Shown: positions 34,092 through 42,362 of the stretch, piece by piece
Layout of the letters: each line of letters starts with the position of its first letter
Position numbering within the stretch: position 1 is the stretch's first letter
Assembly: GCA_963169195.1 (NCBI GenBank)
Contig: CAUJDN010000067.1
Location: 1 to 47,060, forward strand
Length of the DNA stretch: 47,060 nt
Reading direction: 5' to 3'
Origin: Acidobacteriota bacterium
GTDB lineage: Bacteria > Acidobacteriota > Vicinamibacteria > Vicinamibacterales > UBA2999
The notes under the pieces: model-generated
What the model was told of the DNA's origin: nothing
Database searches by the model: none
What the model saw: the letters and a program-made list of their open reading frames with translations, nothing else
Position numbers and translations under genes: made by a program

Positions 34092-35267
34092 ATGCTGTCC
34101 GTTCCCGTTCCCCGGAGTTCCGCGCTCGGCCGCACCGAGCTGGCAGGCCTGGCCGCCCTGGTGGGCCTGGTCGCCACGATGCAGTTCTCCATCGCCGCGG
34201 CGCAGATCTTCCTGGGCATCGCCAGCCTCTGCTGGCTGGCGCTCCACCTGGCGCGGGGCGTCGAGGTCGAGGGCCCGCCGTTCTTCTGGCCGCTGGCGGC
34301 GTACGCGGCGGCCACGCTGCTCTCCGCGGGCTTCTCGCTGGACCCCTCCGTCTCGGTGACCGACTGCAAGCAGCTCTTCCTGTTCCTGCTGGTGCCGGTG
34401 GTCTACGACTTCGCGCGCGGCTCCCGGGCCGACACGATGCTCAGCATCATCATCACGGTAGGCGCGGCCAGCGCCTTCGTGGGCATCGTGCAGTACGGCG
34501 TCCTCAACTACGACAACCTCGGGCGCAGGATGCAGGGCACCCTCTCGCACTGGATGACCTATTCGGGCACGCTGATGCTGGTCATCTGCGCGAGCCTGGC
34601 ACGCCTGCTCTTCGGCTCGCGGGACCGCCTGTGGGCCGCATTCGTGCTGCCGGCGCTGCTGGTCTCGCTGGCGCTGACCCTCACGCGCGGCGCGTGGCTG
34701 GGCGCGGCCGCGGGCGCCGCGGTGCTCCTGCTCATCAAGGACGCGCGGCTGACGCTGCTGGTGCCCGTGGTGGCGGCGCTCGTGCTCGTGATCGCGCCCG
34801 ACGAGCTCTCGAGCCGCGTGAACTCGCTCGGGAACATGAGCGACCCGACGACGCGTGACCGCGTGGCCATGCTCGAGGCGGGCGTGGCCATCATCCGGGA
34901 TCATCCGCTGACCGGTGTCGGCCCCGACATGATCGGCCGTGTCTACCCCGATTACCGTACGGTTTCGGCCGTGCAGGCGAGCAATCCGCACCTGCACAAC
35001 GTGCCGCTGCAGATTGCCGCCGAGCGTGGCCTGCCGGCGCTGGCCGTCTGGGTCGTGTTCGTCGTCTCGGCCATGGCCGGCCTCTGGCGGCTGCGCAAGG
35101 ACGCGCGGGCACGGCCGCTGGCCGCCGCGGGCCTCGGCGCGATGGTCGCGATGCTCGCGGCGGGCCTGACCGAGTACAACTTCGGCGACTCCGAGTTCCT
35201 GATGCTCCTCCTCGTGATGATCACGCTTCCCTTTGCCACCACGCGCGAGGGCGGCCGGCGGCAATGA
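34092..35267 (+). CDS. O-antigen ligase family membrane protein
   Basis: The 391-aa polytopic protein has about ten hydrophobic segments and the Wzy_C/WaaL-type periplasmic loop with ALTLTRGAWLG (catalytic-type Arg), HPLTGVGPDM and the SNPHLHNVPLQIAAERG motif. It should ligate O-antigen or a related glycan to lipid A-core, or polymerise it. ATG 34092 is 51 bp after the GT9 gene. Its stop overlaps the kinase start (ATGA). Confidence 0.88.
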   Translation: MLSVPVPRSSALGRTELAGLAALVGLVATMQFSIAAAQIFLGIASLCWLALHLARGVEVEGPPFFWPLAAYAAATLLSAGFSLDPSVSVTDCKQLFLFLLVPVVYDFARGSRADTMLSIIITVGAASAFVGIVQYGVLNYDNLGRRMQGTLSHWMTYSGTLMLVICASLARLLFGSRDRLWAAFVLPALLVSLALTLTRGAWLGAAAGAAVLLLIKDARLTLLVPVVAALVLVIAPDELSSRVNSLGNMSDPTTRDRVAMLEAGVAIIRDHPLTGVGPDMIGRVYPDYRTVSAVQASNPHLHNVPLQIAAERGLPALAVWVVFVVSAMAGLWRLRKDARARPLAAAGLGAMVAMLAAGLTEYNFGDSEFLMLLLVMITLPFATTREGGRRQ

Positions 35268-36265
35268 CCACGAGCCCGCTGCCGGCGCCGGGGCCCTCCC
35301 GCGCGCGTCATCTCATCTCGCGCTTCGGCCTCGGCCACGTGCTGGTCGTGGGTGACGTGATGCTGGATCGTTTCCTGTACGGGCGCGTCAGCCGGATCTC
35401 GCCGGAGGCCCCGGTACCGGTGGTCGTCTTCGACCACGACGAGTACCGCCTGGGCGGCGCCGCCAACGTCGCGCACAACATCGCGGCCCTGGGCGGGCCG
35501 GTCACCCTCGTCGGGACCATCGGCGAGGACGACGATGGGCGGCAGCTGGTCGCGGAACTGGCGGCACGCGGACCGATGGGAACGGCCCTCGTCACCACGC
35601 CCGATCGCCGGACCACCACCAAGGTCCGCGTCGTGACCAGCCGCAACCAGCAGGTGGCCCGGATCGACTACGAGACGGACGGCGACCTCGGCGCCGCGGT
35701 CGAGGACGCGGTCATGGACGTGGTGGACCAGCACCTCGACGCCGCGAGGGTCTTGCTGGTGTCCGACTACCAGAAGGGCGTGGTCACGCGCCGGGTGGTG
35801 GCGCACCTGGTGGCGCGCGCACACGAGCGCGGCATCCCCCTGCTGGTGGATCCCAAGGTGCCGCACCTGGACTTCTACCGCGGCGCCACGCTCGTCACGC
35901 CCAACCACGTCGAGGCCGAGAGCGCGGCGAACCGCCGCATCCGCACCATGGAGGACGCGCGCAACGCCGCCCGCGCCATCATCGCCAGGGCCGGCGTGGA
36001 CGGCGTGCTGATCACGCTGGGCGAGCGCGGCATGTGGCTGTCGCACGAGGGCGTGGACGGGTCACTGTCGGCCACCGCGCGCGAGGTGTCGGACGTGACC
36101 GGCGCGGGCGACACCGTCATCGCCACGCTGGCGCTGGCCCTCGCCGCCGGCGGGCACCCGGCCGAAGCCGCGGCGCTTGCCAACGAGGCCGCGGGCGTCG
36201 TGGTCGGCAAGTTCGGCGCCGCCACCGTCAGCGCCGACGAGCTCCGGCAGCGCTTCCCTGCCTGA
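35264..36265 (+). CDS. rfaE1: D-glycero-beta-D-manno-heptose-7-phosphate kinase
   Basis: The 333-aa PfkB-family kinase makes heptose 1,7-bisphosphate for ADP-heptose synthesis. Signatures: VLVVGDVMLDRFLYG, RLGGAANVAHNIAALGG (substrate site), VLLVSDYQKGVV, and the C-terminal DVTGAGDTVIATLALAL with catalytic Asp and anion hole. The adenylyltransferase half of HldE is absent, so a separate RfaE2 is expected elsewhere. It is coupled to the ligase gene and completes an LPS core cluster with the GT9 gene. Confidence 0.93.
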   Translation: MTTSPLPAPGPSRARHLISRFGLGHVLVVGDVMLDRFLYGRVSRISPEAPVPVVVFDHDEYRLGGAANVAHNIAALGGPVTLVGTIGEDDDGRQLVAELAARGPMGTALVTTPDRRTTTKVRVVTSRNQQVARIDYETDGDLGAAVEDAVMDVVDQHLDAARVLLVSDYQKGVVTRRVVAHLVARAHERGIPLLVDPKVPHLDFYRGATLVTPNHVEAESAANRRIRTMEDARNAARAIIARAGVDGVLITLGERGMWLSHEGVDGSLSATAREVSDVTGAGDTVIATLALALAAGGHPAEAAALANEAAGVVVGKFGAATVSADELRQRFPA

Positions 36266-36269
36266 AGAA

Positions 36270-36391
36270 GAAACCACGAGGGCACGAAGGGCACACGAAG
36301 ATCACGAACCCCTCACGCCCCCAAGACCCCAAGACCCCCAAGACCTCAAGGCCTCAAGACCTCAAGACCTCGACACCCCAAGCCCAAAGAC
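36270..36391. repeat. composite repeat between rfaE1 and purH
   Basis: On the plus strand GGGCACGAAG-type units (36279-36305) are followed by CCCCAAGA and CAAGACCT octamers to about 36375. Both genes converge here. Unlike the tracts at 4477 and 20434, only one orientation of the units is present. Confidence 0.8.
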
Positions 36392-38002
36392 TCAGTGCCT
36401 GAAGTGCCGCCGGCCCGTGAAGACCATCGCCAGGCCGTGCTCGTCGGCGGCGGCGATGACCTCCGCGTCCTTCACCGAACCGCCGGGCTGGACGACGGCA
36501 GTGGCACCCGCGGCGGCCACGGCGTCGAGGCCGTCTCGGAACGGGAAGAACGCATCCGACGCCGCGACGCTGCCCTTCAGCGTCGTCGGGGCGCCGCTCC
36601 AGCCGGAAGCTTTCGCCACGGCGACCTTCACGGCGTCCACGCGGCTCATCTGCCCCGCGCCCATCGCGAGCGTTCGCACCGCGTCGGTGAAGATCACCGT
36701 GTTCGACTTCACGTGGGCCATCACGCGCCACGCGAAGCGCATCGCCTGCCACTCGGCCGGCGTCGGCTGTCGCTTCGTCACCACGCGCAGGCCCTCGCTC
36801 GGCCAGGACGTGCGGGCCTCGAACACCTGGTCGCGTTCCTGCACGAGGAGTGCGCCGAGTACCGAGCGGATCTCCCGCCTGAGCGACGCCGGACCGTCCG
36901 GTCGCCCGAGCGCCGCGAAGTCGCCCGTCACCACCCGCATGTTGGCCTTGGTCGCGAGGATGGGCCGCGCGGTCTCGTCCACCGCGGGCGCGATGACGGC
37001 CTCGATGAAGGTGGCCACGATGGCGCGCGCCGTGTCCTCGTCGATCGCGCGGTTCAGACCGACGATACCGCCGAACGCGGCCAGCGCGTCGGCCTCGCGG
37101 GCGCGCACGTAGGCCTCGGCAATGGTGGCGCCCGTGGCCGCACCGCACGGGTTGGTGTGCTTGATGACGCAGGCGGCCGGCTCGTCGAACTCCAGGACGA
37201 TGCGCGCGGCCGCGTCGAGGTCCAGCAGGTTCGTGAACGACAGCTCCTTGCCCTGGAGCACCGTGGGGGCCCCAAGCCCCAGGGCCGGGGCCAGCGTGTA
37301 CCACGCCGCCGGCTGGTGCGGGTTCTCGCCGTAGCGCAGGTCCCGGATCTTGCCCGCGTCCAGTACCAGTTGCCCCGGAGCCAGCGGCGTGGAGGCTTCC
37401 CGCTGGAACGCGGTCCCGGCCACGGTGACCTCCGCCAGCGTGGAGGCGATCGCCGTGTCGTACCGGCCCGTGTGCGCGAACGCGCGCCGCGCCAGGTCGA
37501 AACGGAATGCGGGCGTCGGCCCGTCCTCCCGATCCAGCTGGTCCAGCACGGCCGGGTAATCGTCAGGCGACACCACGACGAGGACGTCCCGGAAGTTCTT
37601 GGCGGCGGCGCGCACGAGGCTCGGGCCGCCGATGTCGATCTGCTCGATGAGGTCGTCGAACCCGATTCCGGGCTTGGCCGCCGTCTCGACGAAGGGATAC
37701 AGGTTCACGACCACCAGGTCCACCATCCCGATGCCGTGCGCGGCGGCGGCGGCCAGATCCTTGGGGTGATGCCGGCGGGCCAGGATGCCCCCATGGATCT
37801 TGGGATGCAGGGTCTTCACCCGCCCGTCCATCATCTCGGGAAAGCCCGTCACGTCCGACACGTTGACCACGGGCAGGCCTGCCGCGCCCAGCGCCTTCGC
37901 CGTCCCCCCGGTGGACACCAGCTCGACCCCCCTGGCCACCAGGCCCCGACCGAATTCCAGGAGGCCCGACTTGTCCGAAACGCTCAGAATGGCTCTTTTC
38001 AT
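36392..38002 (-). CDS. purH: bifunctional AICAR transformylase / IMP cyclohydrolase
   Basis: The 536-aa enzyme does the last two steps of IMP synthesis. The MGS-like cyclohydrolase domain (about 1-145) has SVSDKSGLLEFGRGL, STGGTAKAL and VNLYPFV. The transformylase domain has RYGENPHQPAAWY, SFTNLLDLDAA, the KHTNPCGAA motif with catalytic Lys-His, and ends GRRHFRH. ATG 38002 is preceded by TAGGAA. Upstream frame codons run into the cspA leader. Confidence 0.96.
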   Translation of the reverse strand: MKRAILSVSDKSGLLEFGRGLVARGVELVSTGGTAKALGAAGLPVVNVSDVTGFPEMMDGRVKTLHPKIHGGILARRHHPKDLAAAAAHGIGMVDLVVVNLYPFVETAAKPGIGFDDLIEQIDIGGPSLVRAAAKNFRDVLVVVSPDDYPAVLDQLDREDGPTPAFRFDLARRAFAHTGRYDTAIASTLAEVTVAGTAFQREASTPLAPGQLVLDAGKIRDLRYGENPHQPAAWYTLAPALGLGAPTVLQGKELSFTNLLDLDAAARIVLEFDEPAACVIKHTNPCGAATGATIAEAYVRAREADALAAFGGIVGLNRAIDEDTARAIVATFIEAVIAPAVDETARPILATKANMRVVTGDFAALGRPDGPASLRREIRSVLGALLVQERDQVFEARTSWPSEGLRVVTKRQPTPAEWQAMRFAWRVMAHVKSNTVIFTDAVRTLAMGAGQMSRVDAVKVAVAKASGWSGAPTTLKGSVAASDAFFPFRDGLDAVAAAGATAVVQPGGSVKDAEVIAAADEHGLAMVFTGRRHFRH

Positions 38003-38019
38003 GATTCCTAGGTCCACAA

Positions 38020-38049
38020 TTGACACCAAATGTAACGGACCGGTATGAT
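38020..38049 (+). promoter_or_regulatory. strong sigma70-type promoter of cspA
   Basis: Perfect TTGACA (38020-38025), an 18-bp spacer and TATGAT (38044-38049) on the plus strand predict a start near 38056, about 129 nt before cspA. It is the best promoter match in the window. The reverse strand holds the short purH leader. Confidence 0.75.
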
Positions 38050-38081
38050 GCGGCCTGCGGTCCAGGTTACCGGACCCGGGA

Positions 38082-38106
38082 AGGCCGCACAGTGCGGCCT
38101 TTTTTT
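38082..38106 (+). terminator. intrinsic terminator/attenuator inside the cspA leader
   Basis: AGGCCGCA (38082-38089) pairs with TGCGGCCT (38093-38100) around CAG, followed at once by six T residues (38101-38106). It lies about 26 nt after the predicted transcription start and 78 nt before cspA, so it would stop most cspA transcripts unless overcome. The first bases of the RNA, TGCGG (38056-38060), match CCGCA of the terminator stem and could act as an antiterminator. Confidence 0.7.
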
Positions 38107-38113
38107 GTGCCCG

Positions 38114-38166
38114 CTGCAGGTCTTCGGACCTGGAGCAGGTAGGACGACACGGTGGCTGCGCCACCG
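38114..38166 (+). promoter_or_regulatory. two stable leader hairpins before cspA
   Basis: CAGGTC-TTCG-GACCTG (38117-38132) is a perfect stem with a UUCG tetraloop, extended by CTG/CAG. CGGTGGC-TGC-GCCACCG (38150-38166) is a second perfect stem. The Shine-Dalgarno AGGAAG (38173-38178) follows unpaired. Long structured leaders are usual in cold-shock genes. Confidence 0.6.
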
Positions 38167-38184
38167 CCAGCAGGAAGAAACACG

Positions 38185-38388
38185 ATGCGCATCACAGGCA
38201 AGGTCAAGTGGTTCAACAACGCCAAGGGCTATGGGTTCATCGAGCGCGAGGGCGGCAGCGACGTCTTCGTCCACTACTCGGCGATCCAGGGCTCGGGCTT
38301 CCGCTCCCTCGAAGAGGGCCAGCCGGTGGAGTTTGAAATCGTCGACGGCCCGAAGGGGCCGCAGGCGGGCAACGTCACCCGCGTCTGA
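38185..38388 (+). CDS. cspA: cold-shock protein
   Basis: The 67-aa OB-fold nucleic-acid chaperone has both RNA-binding motifs: KGYGFI (RNP1) and VFVHYSAI (RNP2), preceded by GKVKWFNN. It melts mRNA structure at low temperature or in growth. AGGAAG 6 nt upstream fixes ATG 38185. The leader holds a strong promoter, a terminator-like hairpin and two further hairpins, so control in the 5' UTR is likely. It stands alone between divergent purH and a convergent small gene. Confidence 0.96.
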   Translation: MRITGKVKWFNNAKGYGFIEREGGSDVFVHYSAIQGSGFRSLEEGQPVEFEIVDGPKGPQAGNVTRV

Positions 38389-38439
38389 GCCGCTGAAGAC
38401 CAACTGGTGCCGGGCGGTGTCCCGCCTGGCGCCAGCCGC

Positions 38440-39105
38440 TCAGGATTTCCCGGCCTTCCCCGCCTTTGCGGCCGCGAGTTTCACCTTCCCGTCCTTCAAC
38501 TCCACGCGAAACGCCACCTCCTGGCCGCCGGCGCCGAGCTTCTGCACCTGTGCCCGCACCAGCGCGGTGAAGCGCTCGTACTCCACCGGTTTCTCGCCTG
38601 CGTCGCGGCGTGCCTGGGTCATCTGCGCATAGAGCGCCTGCACGCGTTCCTCCTGGGCCCCGGGGTCCGTCAGGCGGGCCGTCGCTACGATGCGGTCTCT
38701 CGGCGCCGGGCGGGGTGCGGCAGGCTCGACCGGGGGCGCGGCGGCCGCGGCACGGGGCGCCGGCGCCTCGGGAACACGCTCGGGTGCGCGCGGCTCGGGG
38801 CCACGGGCAGCGCCGGCCGGTCGGCCCGGCCGGCGGCCCATCTCCTGTGCCTTCAGCTGGCGCTCCCACAACTCGGTGAACGCCGCCCATCGCGACTGGA
38901 CGGTCTGGAATCGGAACCGATCCCCCGTGTTCTGGATGGGCATGCGGTCCATGCGCTTGACCATGGCGTCCACGCGCGCGCGCTGGTCCCAGGGCAGGCG
39001 GGGCAACCGTCCCGCAAAGAACATGTTGTATTCCGCTTCGAGGCGCTTCAGCTCGGCTTCGAGCGCGTGCAGTTCGCGATCGAACTCGGATCGGGAAGGC
39101 GGCAT
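38440..39105 (-). CDS. MXAN_5187-like C-terminal domain protein, function unknown
   Basis: The 221-aa protein has a helical N-terminal half (ELHALEAELKRLEAEYNMFF, then a conserved-looking MPIQNTGDRFRFQTVQSRW), a Pro/Ala/Arg-rich linker (about 85-130) and a C-terminal part ending FRVELKDGKVKLAA. This resembles the C-terminal domain seen in the Myxococcus MXAN_5187 family, a weak recollection rather than a proof. No signal peptide. It starts 9 bp after the small upstream gene and probably forms a pair with it. Confidence 0.6.
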   Translation of the reverse strand: MPPSRSEFDRELHALEAELKRLEAEYNMFFAGRLPRLPWDQRARVDAMVKRMDRMPIQNTGDRFRFQTVQSRWAAFTELWERQLKAQEMGRRPGRPAGAARGPEPRAPERVPEAPAPRAAAAAPPVEPAAPRPAPRDRIVATARLTDPGAQEERVQALYAQMTQARRDAGEKPVEYERFTALVRAQVQKLGAGGQEVAFRVELKDGKVKLAAAKAGKAGKS

Positions 39106-39114
39106 GGTGCGCGG

Positions 39115-39528
39115 TCAGGGCAGGAGCAGGAACCAGACGAGCGGGAGCCACAGATCGCGTGCGTGCGGGATGGGCCGGTCGTCCACCAGCACGTCGCAGG
39201 TGGGCTCGGCGCCGATGACCTCGAACAGGTCGCGCATGCGCAGCGCCTCTCCGGGGAAGAACCGGGCGCGGTGGCGGCGTGCGGCGCCTTCGCCGGCTTC
39301 GCGGTACTCCGACGATGCTTTCGCCATCTCCACCGCGCGCGCGTAGTCGGGGCCGCCGAACGGCCCGAACACCAGCGTGATGGAGAAGGGCAGGTTGCGC
39401 GGGCCGAACAGCGCCGCGTGCAGGTCCGGGTCCAGCGCCGCCAGCTCCTCGGCGGTCGGCTCCTCCGGCTTCTCGACGTACGGCCAGAAGCGCTCCAGCG
39501 GGCGGGTGGTACGGCCGATCTGCGACAT
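39115..39528 (-). CDS. small hypothetical protein
   Basis: The 137-aa product is not recognised. It begins MSQIGRTTRPLERFWPYVEK, has a central ITLVFGPFGGPDYARAVEMA and ends with a hydrophobic LPLVWFLLLP that could dip into a membrane. The start at ATG 39528 is chosen because the longer frame crosses the selA gene. It is followed by the 221-aa gene at 9 bp. Its upstream region contains GGTTCAGGA repeats (39533-39570). Confidence 0.6.
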   Translation of the reverse strand: MSQIGRTTRPLERFWPYVEKPEEPTAEELAALDPDLHAALFGPRNLPFSITLVFGPFGGPDYARAVEMAKASSEYREAGEGAARRHRARFFPGEALRMRDLFEVIGAEPTCDVLVDDRPIPHARDLWLPLVWFLLLP

Positions 39529-39532
39529 GGAA

Positions 39533-39570
39533 CCTTGAATCGTAGCAGGTTCAGGAGGGTTCAGGAAGCA
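39533..39570. repeat. short GGTTCAGGA-type repeat in the selA upstream region
   Basis: Words AACCTTGA, GGTTCAGGA, GGTTCAGGA occur on the plus strand between the divergent hypothetical gene and selA. They resemble the repeat inside gltX. The selA promoter (TACGAT at 39582-39587) lies just after it. Confidence 0.45.
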
Positions 39571-39595
39571 CGCGGAGGGGATACGATCGGAGGCC

Positions 39596-40975
39596 ATGCC
39601 GTCGCCCAGGGACATCCCCTCCATCGACCTGCTGAGGAAACGCGGCGCGGTGCAGCGCCTCGAGGCCCGATATGGATCGGGCGCGACGCTCGACGCGCTC
39701 CGCGCCGTAGCCGACGCGGCTCGGCTGCGCCTGCGCGCGCCCGCGGAGGCGCCGGCGCCGGGGGCTGAGCCCGAGGATCTGGCCGGCGTCATCGAGGCCG
39801 AGGCCGGGGCCCGGTTGCTGGGCCAGTTCCAGGGATCGCTTCGCCCGGTCGTCAACGCGACGGGCGTCATCATCCACACCAATCTGGGCCGTGCGCCACT
39901 CGCCCGTGCCGCCATCGACCGCCTGGCCGCCACCGCCGGCGGGTACACCAACCTGGAGTACGACCTCGCGAGGGGCGAGCGGGGGTCGCGGGCCATCCAT
40001 GCCGAGGCGCTCCTGACGATCCTGACCGGCGCCGAGGCGGCGGTGGTGGTGAACAACAACGCCGCCGCCACGCTCCTGATGCTGGCGGCGCTGGCACGCG
40101 GGCGCGAAGTGCTCATCTCGCGCGGCGAGCTCGTGGAAATCGGCGGCGGATTCCGGGTGCCGGACGTCATGGCCCAGTCGGGTGCGGACCTCCGGGAGGT
40201 CGGCACCACGAACCGCACGCGCGTGGCCGACTACACGGTCGCCGCCGGACCGCGTACCGCGCTCATCCTGCGCGTGCACCCGTCGAACTTCCGCGTCGAG
40301 GGCTTCACCGAACGCCCGACGCTCTCGGCGCTTGTCGAGGCCGGTCGATCGCTGGGCCTCCCCGTCGTCGAGGACATCGGCAGCGGCAACCTCGACGAGG
40401 GGCTGGCCGACGAACCGTCCGTGCGCGGGTCGCTCGCGGCAGGCGTGGATCTGGTGTGCTTCAGCGGCGACAAGCTGCTGGGCGGGCCGCAGGCCGGCAT
40501 CCTGGCCGGCCGCCGTGCGCTGATCGATCAGCTCCGCCGCCACCCGCTGATGCGCGCGTTCCGGGTGGACAAGCTCACCTATGCGGCGCTCGAGGCTACG
40601 CTGCTGGAGTATCTCGCGGGCCGCGCCACCGAGACCGTGCCGGTCCGGCGAATGCTGGCGATGGACGTGGACGCCATCGAGGCGCGGGCGCGAGCGCTGG
40701 CGGACCGGCTCCTCGGCCTGGGCTGGCGCGTCACCCTCGTGAGCGGCTCCTCGGCGGTCGGCGGCGGCAGCGCGCCTGGCCTGGCGCTCCCGACCGTGCT
40801 CGTGGCCCTCGAGCGCGAGGGCCTCACCGCCGACACGCTCGAGTCCCGCCTGCGCGCGCTGGACCCGCCCGTCATCGCGCGCATCGTGGACGACCGCGTG
40901 GCGCTCGACCTGCGCACGGTCCCCCCGGAGTCGGACGAGCAGCTCGGCTCGCTGCTCGAACGGGCCGGGACATGA
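39596..40975 (+). CDS. selA: L-seryl-tRNA(Sec) selenium transferase
   Basis: The 459-aa PLP enzyme converts Ser-tRNA(Sec) to Sec-tRNA(Sec) using selenophosphate, so the organism should make selenoproteins. Conserved blocks: RPVVNATGVIIHTNLGRAPL, VEDIGSGN, and the PLP-lysine motif CFSGDKLLGGPQAG (Lys at about 290). The length is typical. A GGAGG lies only 2 nt before the ATG, and TACGAT predicts a start about 2 nt upstream, so the mRNA may be leaderless. selB, selD and a tRNA-Sec are not in the window; selB is often the next gene but here a minus-strand gene follows. Confidence 0.95.
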   Translation: MPSPRDIPSIDLLRKRGAVQRLEARYGSGATLDALRAVADAARLRLRAPAEAPAPGAEPEDLAGVIEAEAGARLLGQFQGSLRPVVNATGVIIHTNLGRAPLARAAIDRLAATAGGYTNLEYDLARGERGSRAIHAEALLTILTGAEAAVVVNNNAAATLLMLAALARGREVLISRGELVEIGGGFRVPDVMAQSGADLREVGTTNRTRVADYTVAAGPRTALILRVHPSNFRVEGFTERPTLSALVEAGRSLGLPVVEDIGSGNLDEGLADEPSVRGSLAAGVDLVCFSGDKLLGGPQAGILAGRRALIDQLRRHPLMRAFRVDKLTYAALEATLLEYLAGRATETVPVRRMLAMDVDAIEARARALADRLLGLGWRVTLVSGSSAVGGGSAPGLALPTVLVALEREGLTADTLESRLRALDPPVIARIVDDRVALDLRTVPPESDEQLGSLLERAGT

Positions 40976-41020
40976 GAGAAGGGAGAAGCCTCCTGCCCGT
41001 CGCGTCTCGCCCCCTGCCTT

Positions 41021-42343
41021 CTACTCGTTCGGCGGCGCGTGCTCGAGCACGAGGCCGACCGCGGTACCACGTTTGAAGCCTTTCCAGTAGGTGTGCGCCG
41101 GCAGGGTCCGGCCGTCGCGGTCCACGGCCCAGACCGCGTCCGTCCCCCGCGGCACCACCTCGAAGTACGCCTGCATCGTCTCGTCGGCTTTCAGGTGGCG
41201 GTCGAACCAGGCCGTCGCGAAGTGCTGGAGGATGTTGTTCATGCGCACCGTGTCCCAGACGGGATCCGCGTAGTGCGCGTAAGGCACGAGCGGGGCGCCC
41301 TTCGCGCCGAGGAGCTCGATGGGTGCGGGATGGGGCGCCGCCGCGTTGTGATTCGCGTTCACGAACGTCAGCAGGTAGCGGTCCGCGTTCACCGCGCCCT
41401 CGAAGATCGCCCGCGTCCCCTTCTCGTACCCCGACACATCGTCCACGCTCCCGGCCACGAAGAGCACCGGCGTGCGGATGCCCTTCAATCCCTCCGCGTC
41501 CCAGAAGCCGTTCTGCATGCCCCACGGCCCGATGGCGATGGCGGACGTGATGCGCGGGTCGATGCTGTGGCGATAGCCGGGATTGCCGGCACCGCGCTCG
41601 GCCAGCAGTCGATTGGGTGGTGCCGAGGAAGACTCGACGCCGGCCGTGCTGAAGCCGCCGCCGATGACGTTCACGACCCCATAGCCGCCCATCGAGTAGC
41701 CGACCAGGCCTGTGCGTCGAGTGTCTACGAGCCCCGCGAGCACGCTGGCTGAGCCCGCGCGCCCGAGCCGCGCCACCTCGTTGAGCACGAACAGCTGGTC
41801 GAGCGGGCGATTGTAGAGCGTGCTGGCGAACGCCTGCTGATCGTCGTAGGTGCTGTCCGTGTGATCGATCGAGACGACCACGTAGCCCTTGCTGGCGAGG
41901 TTCTCGCCGAGGTGGCTCAGCAGGTACCGGTTGCCGGGGTAGCCGTGCGAGATGATCACCAGGGGGAACGGGGCGCCGGCGGTCCGCGGCTGCGCGTCGC
42001 GCACGGCCTGGCCGTGGAGCGCGGCGGTGACGGAGGGGTCGCGCGTGATCACACGGTACTCCCCGCCCGGCGACTGCCCCGTGCCCAGCACGGCCGGGTA
42101 CCACACCTCCAGCGTCAGCGTGCGGTCGTAGCGCGCGGTGGGCGCGCCCTCCTTCGTGTTGAGGATGTCGGGCCGGTTGCGGTCCGTGGCCGTGAGGGTG
42201 CGCACGCCGACGGCCAGCGGGCCGTAGGCGGCCAGCTCCGGCGCCGTGGGCGCGACGATGTCGATGTGATTGGGCTGGGCGAGAACGCCCGCGCCAGCCA
42301 GGGCGAGCGCTGCGAGAAGGCCGGCCGATTTCAGGCGGAGCAT
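41021..42343 (-). CDS. secreted alpha/beta hydrolase (PAF-acetylhydrolase/dienelactone hydrolase-like)
   Basis: The 440-aa protein has a signal peptide (AGLLAALALAGAGVLAQ). The alpha/beta hydrolase core has an oxyanion HGYPGNR segment (VIISHGYPGNRYL), the nucleophile elbow GYSMGGYG (about residue 218), a possible Asp in FVAGSVDDVSG, and a late His in FVNANHNAAAPHPAP. Ester or small polyester hydrolysis in the periplasm is likely; the substrate is not known. ATG 42343 gives the signal peptide. The stop of the ureohydrolase gene is 19 bp upstream. Confidence 0.8.
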   Translation of the reverse strand: MLRLKSAGLLAALALAGAGVLAQPNHIDIVAPTAPELAAYGPLAVGVRTLTATDRNRPDILNTKEGAPTARYDRTLTLEVWYPAVLGTGQSPGGEYRVITRDPSVTAALHGQAVRDAQPRTAGAPFPLVIISHGYPGNRYLLSHLGENLASKGYVVVSIDHTDSTYDDQQAFASTLYNRPLDQLFVLNEVARLGRAGSASVLAGLVDTRRTGLVGYSMGGYGVVNVIGGGFSTAGVESSSAPPNRLLAERGAGNPGYRHSIDPRITSAIAIGPWGMQNGFWDAEGLKGIRTPVLFVAGSVDDVSGYEKGTRAIFEGAVNADRYLLTFVNANHNAAAPHPAPIELLGAKGAPLVPYAHYADPVWDTVRMNNILQHFATAWFDRHLKADETMQAYFEVVPRGTDAVWAVDRDGRTLPAHTYWKGFKRGTAVGLVLEHAPPNE

Positions 42344-42362
42344 GGGGCGTGTCCGGCCCGCA

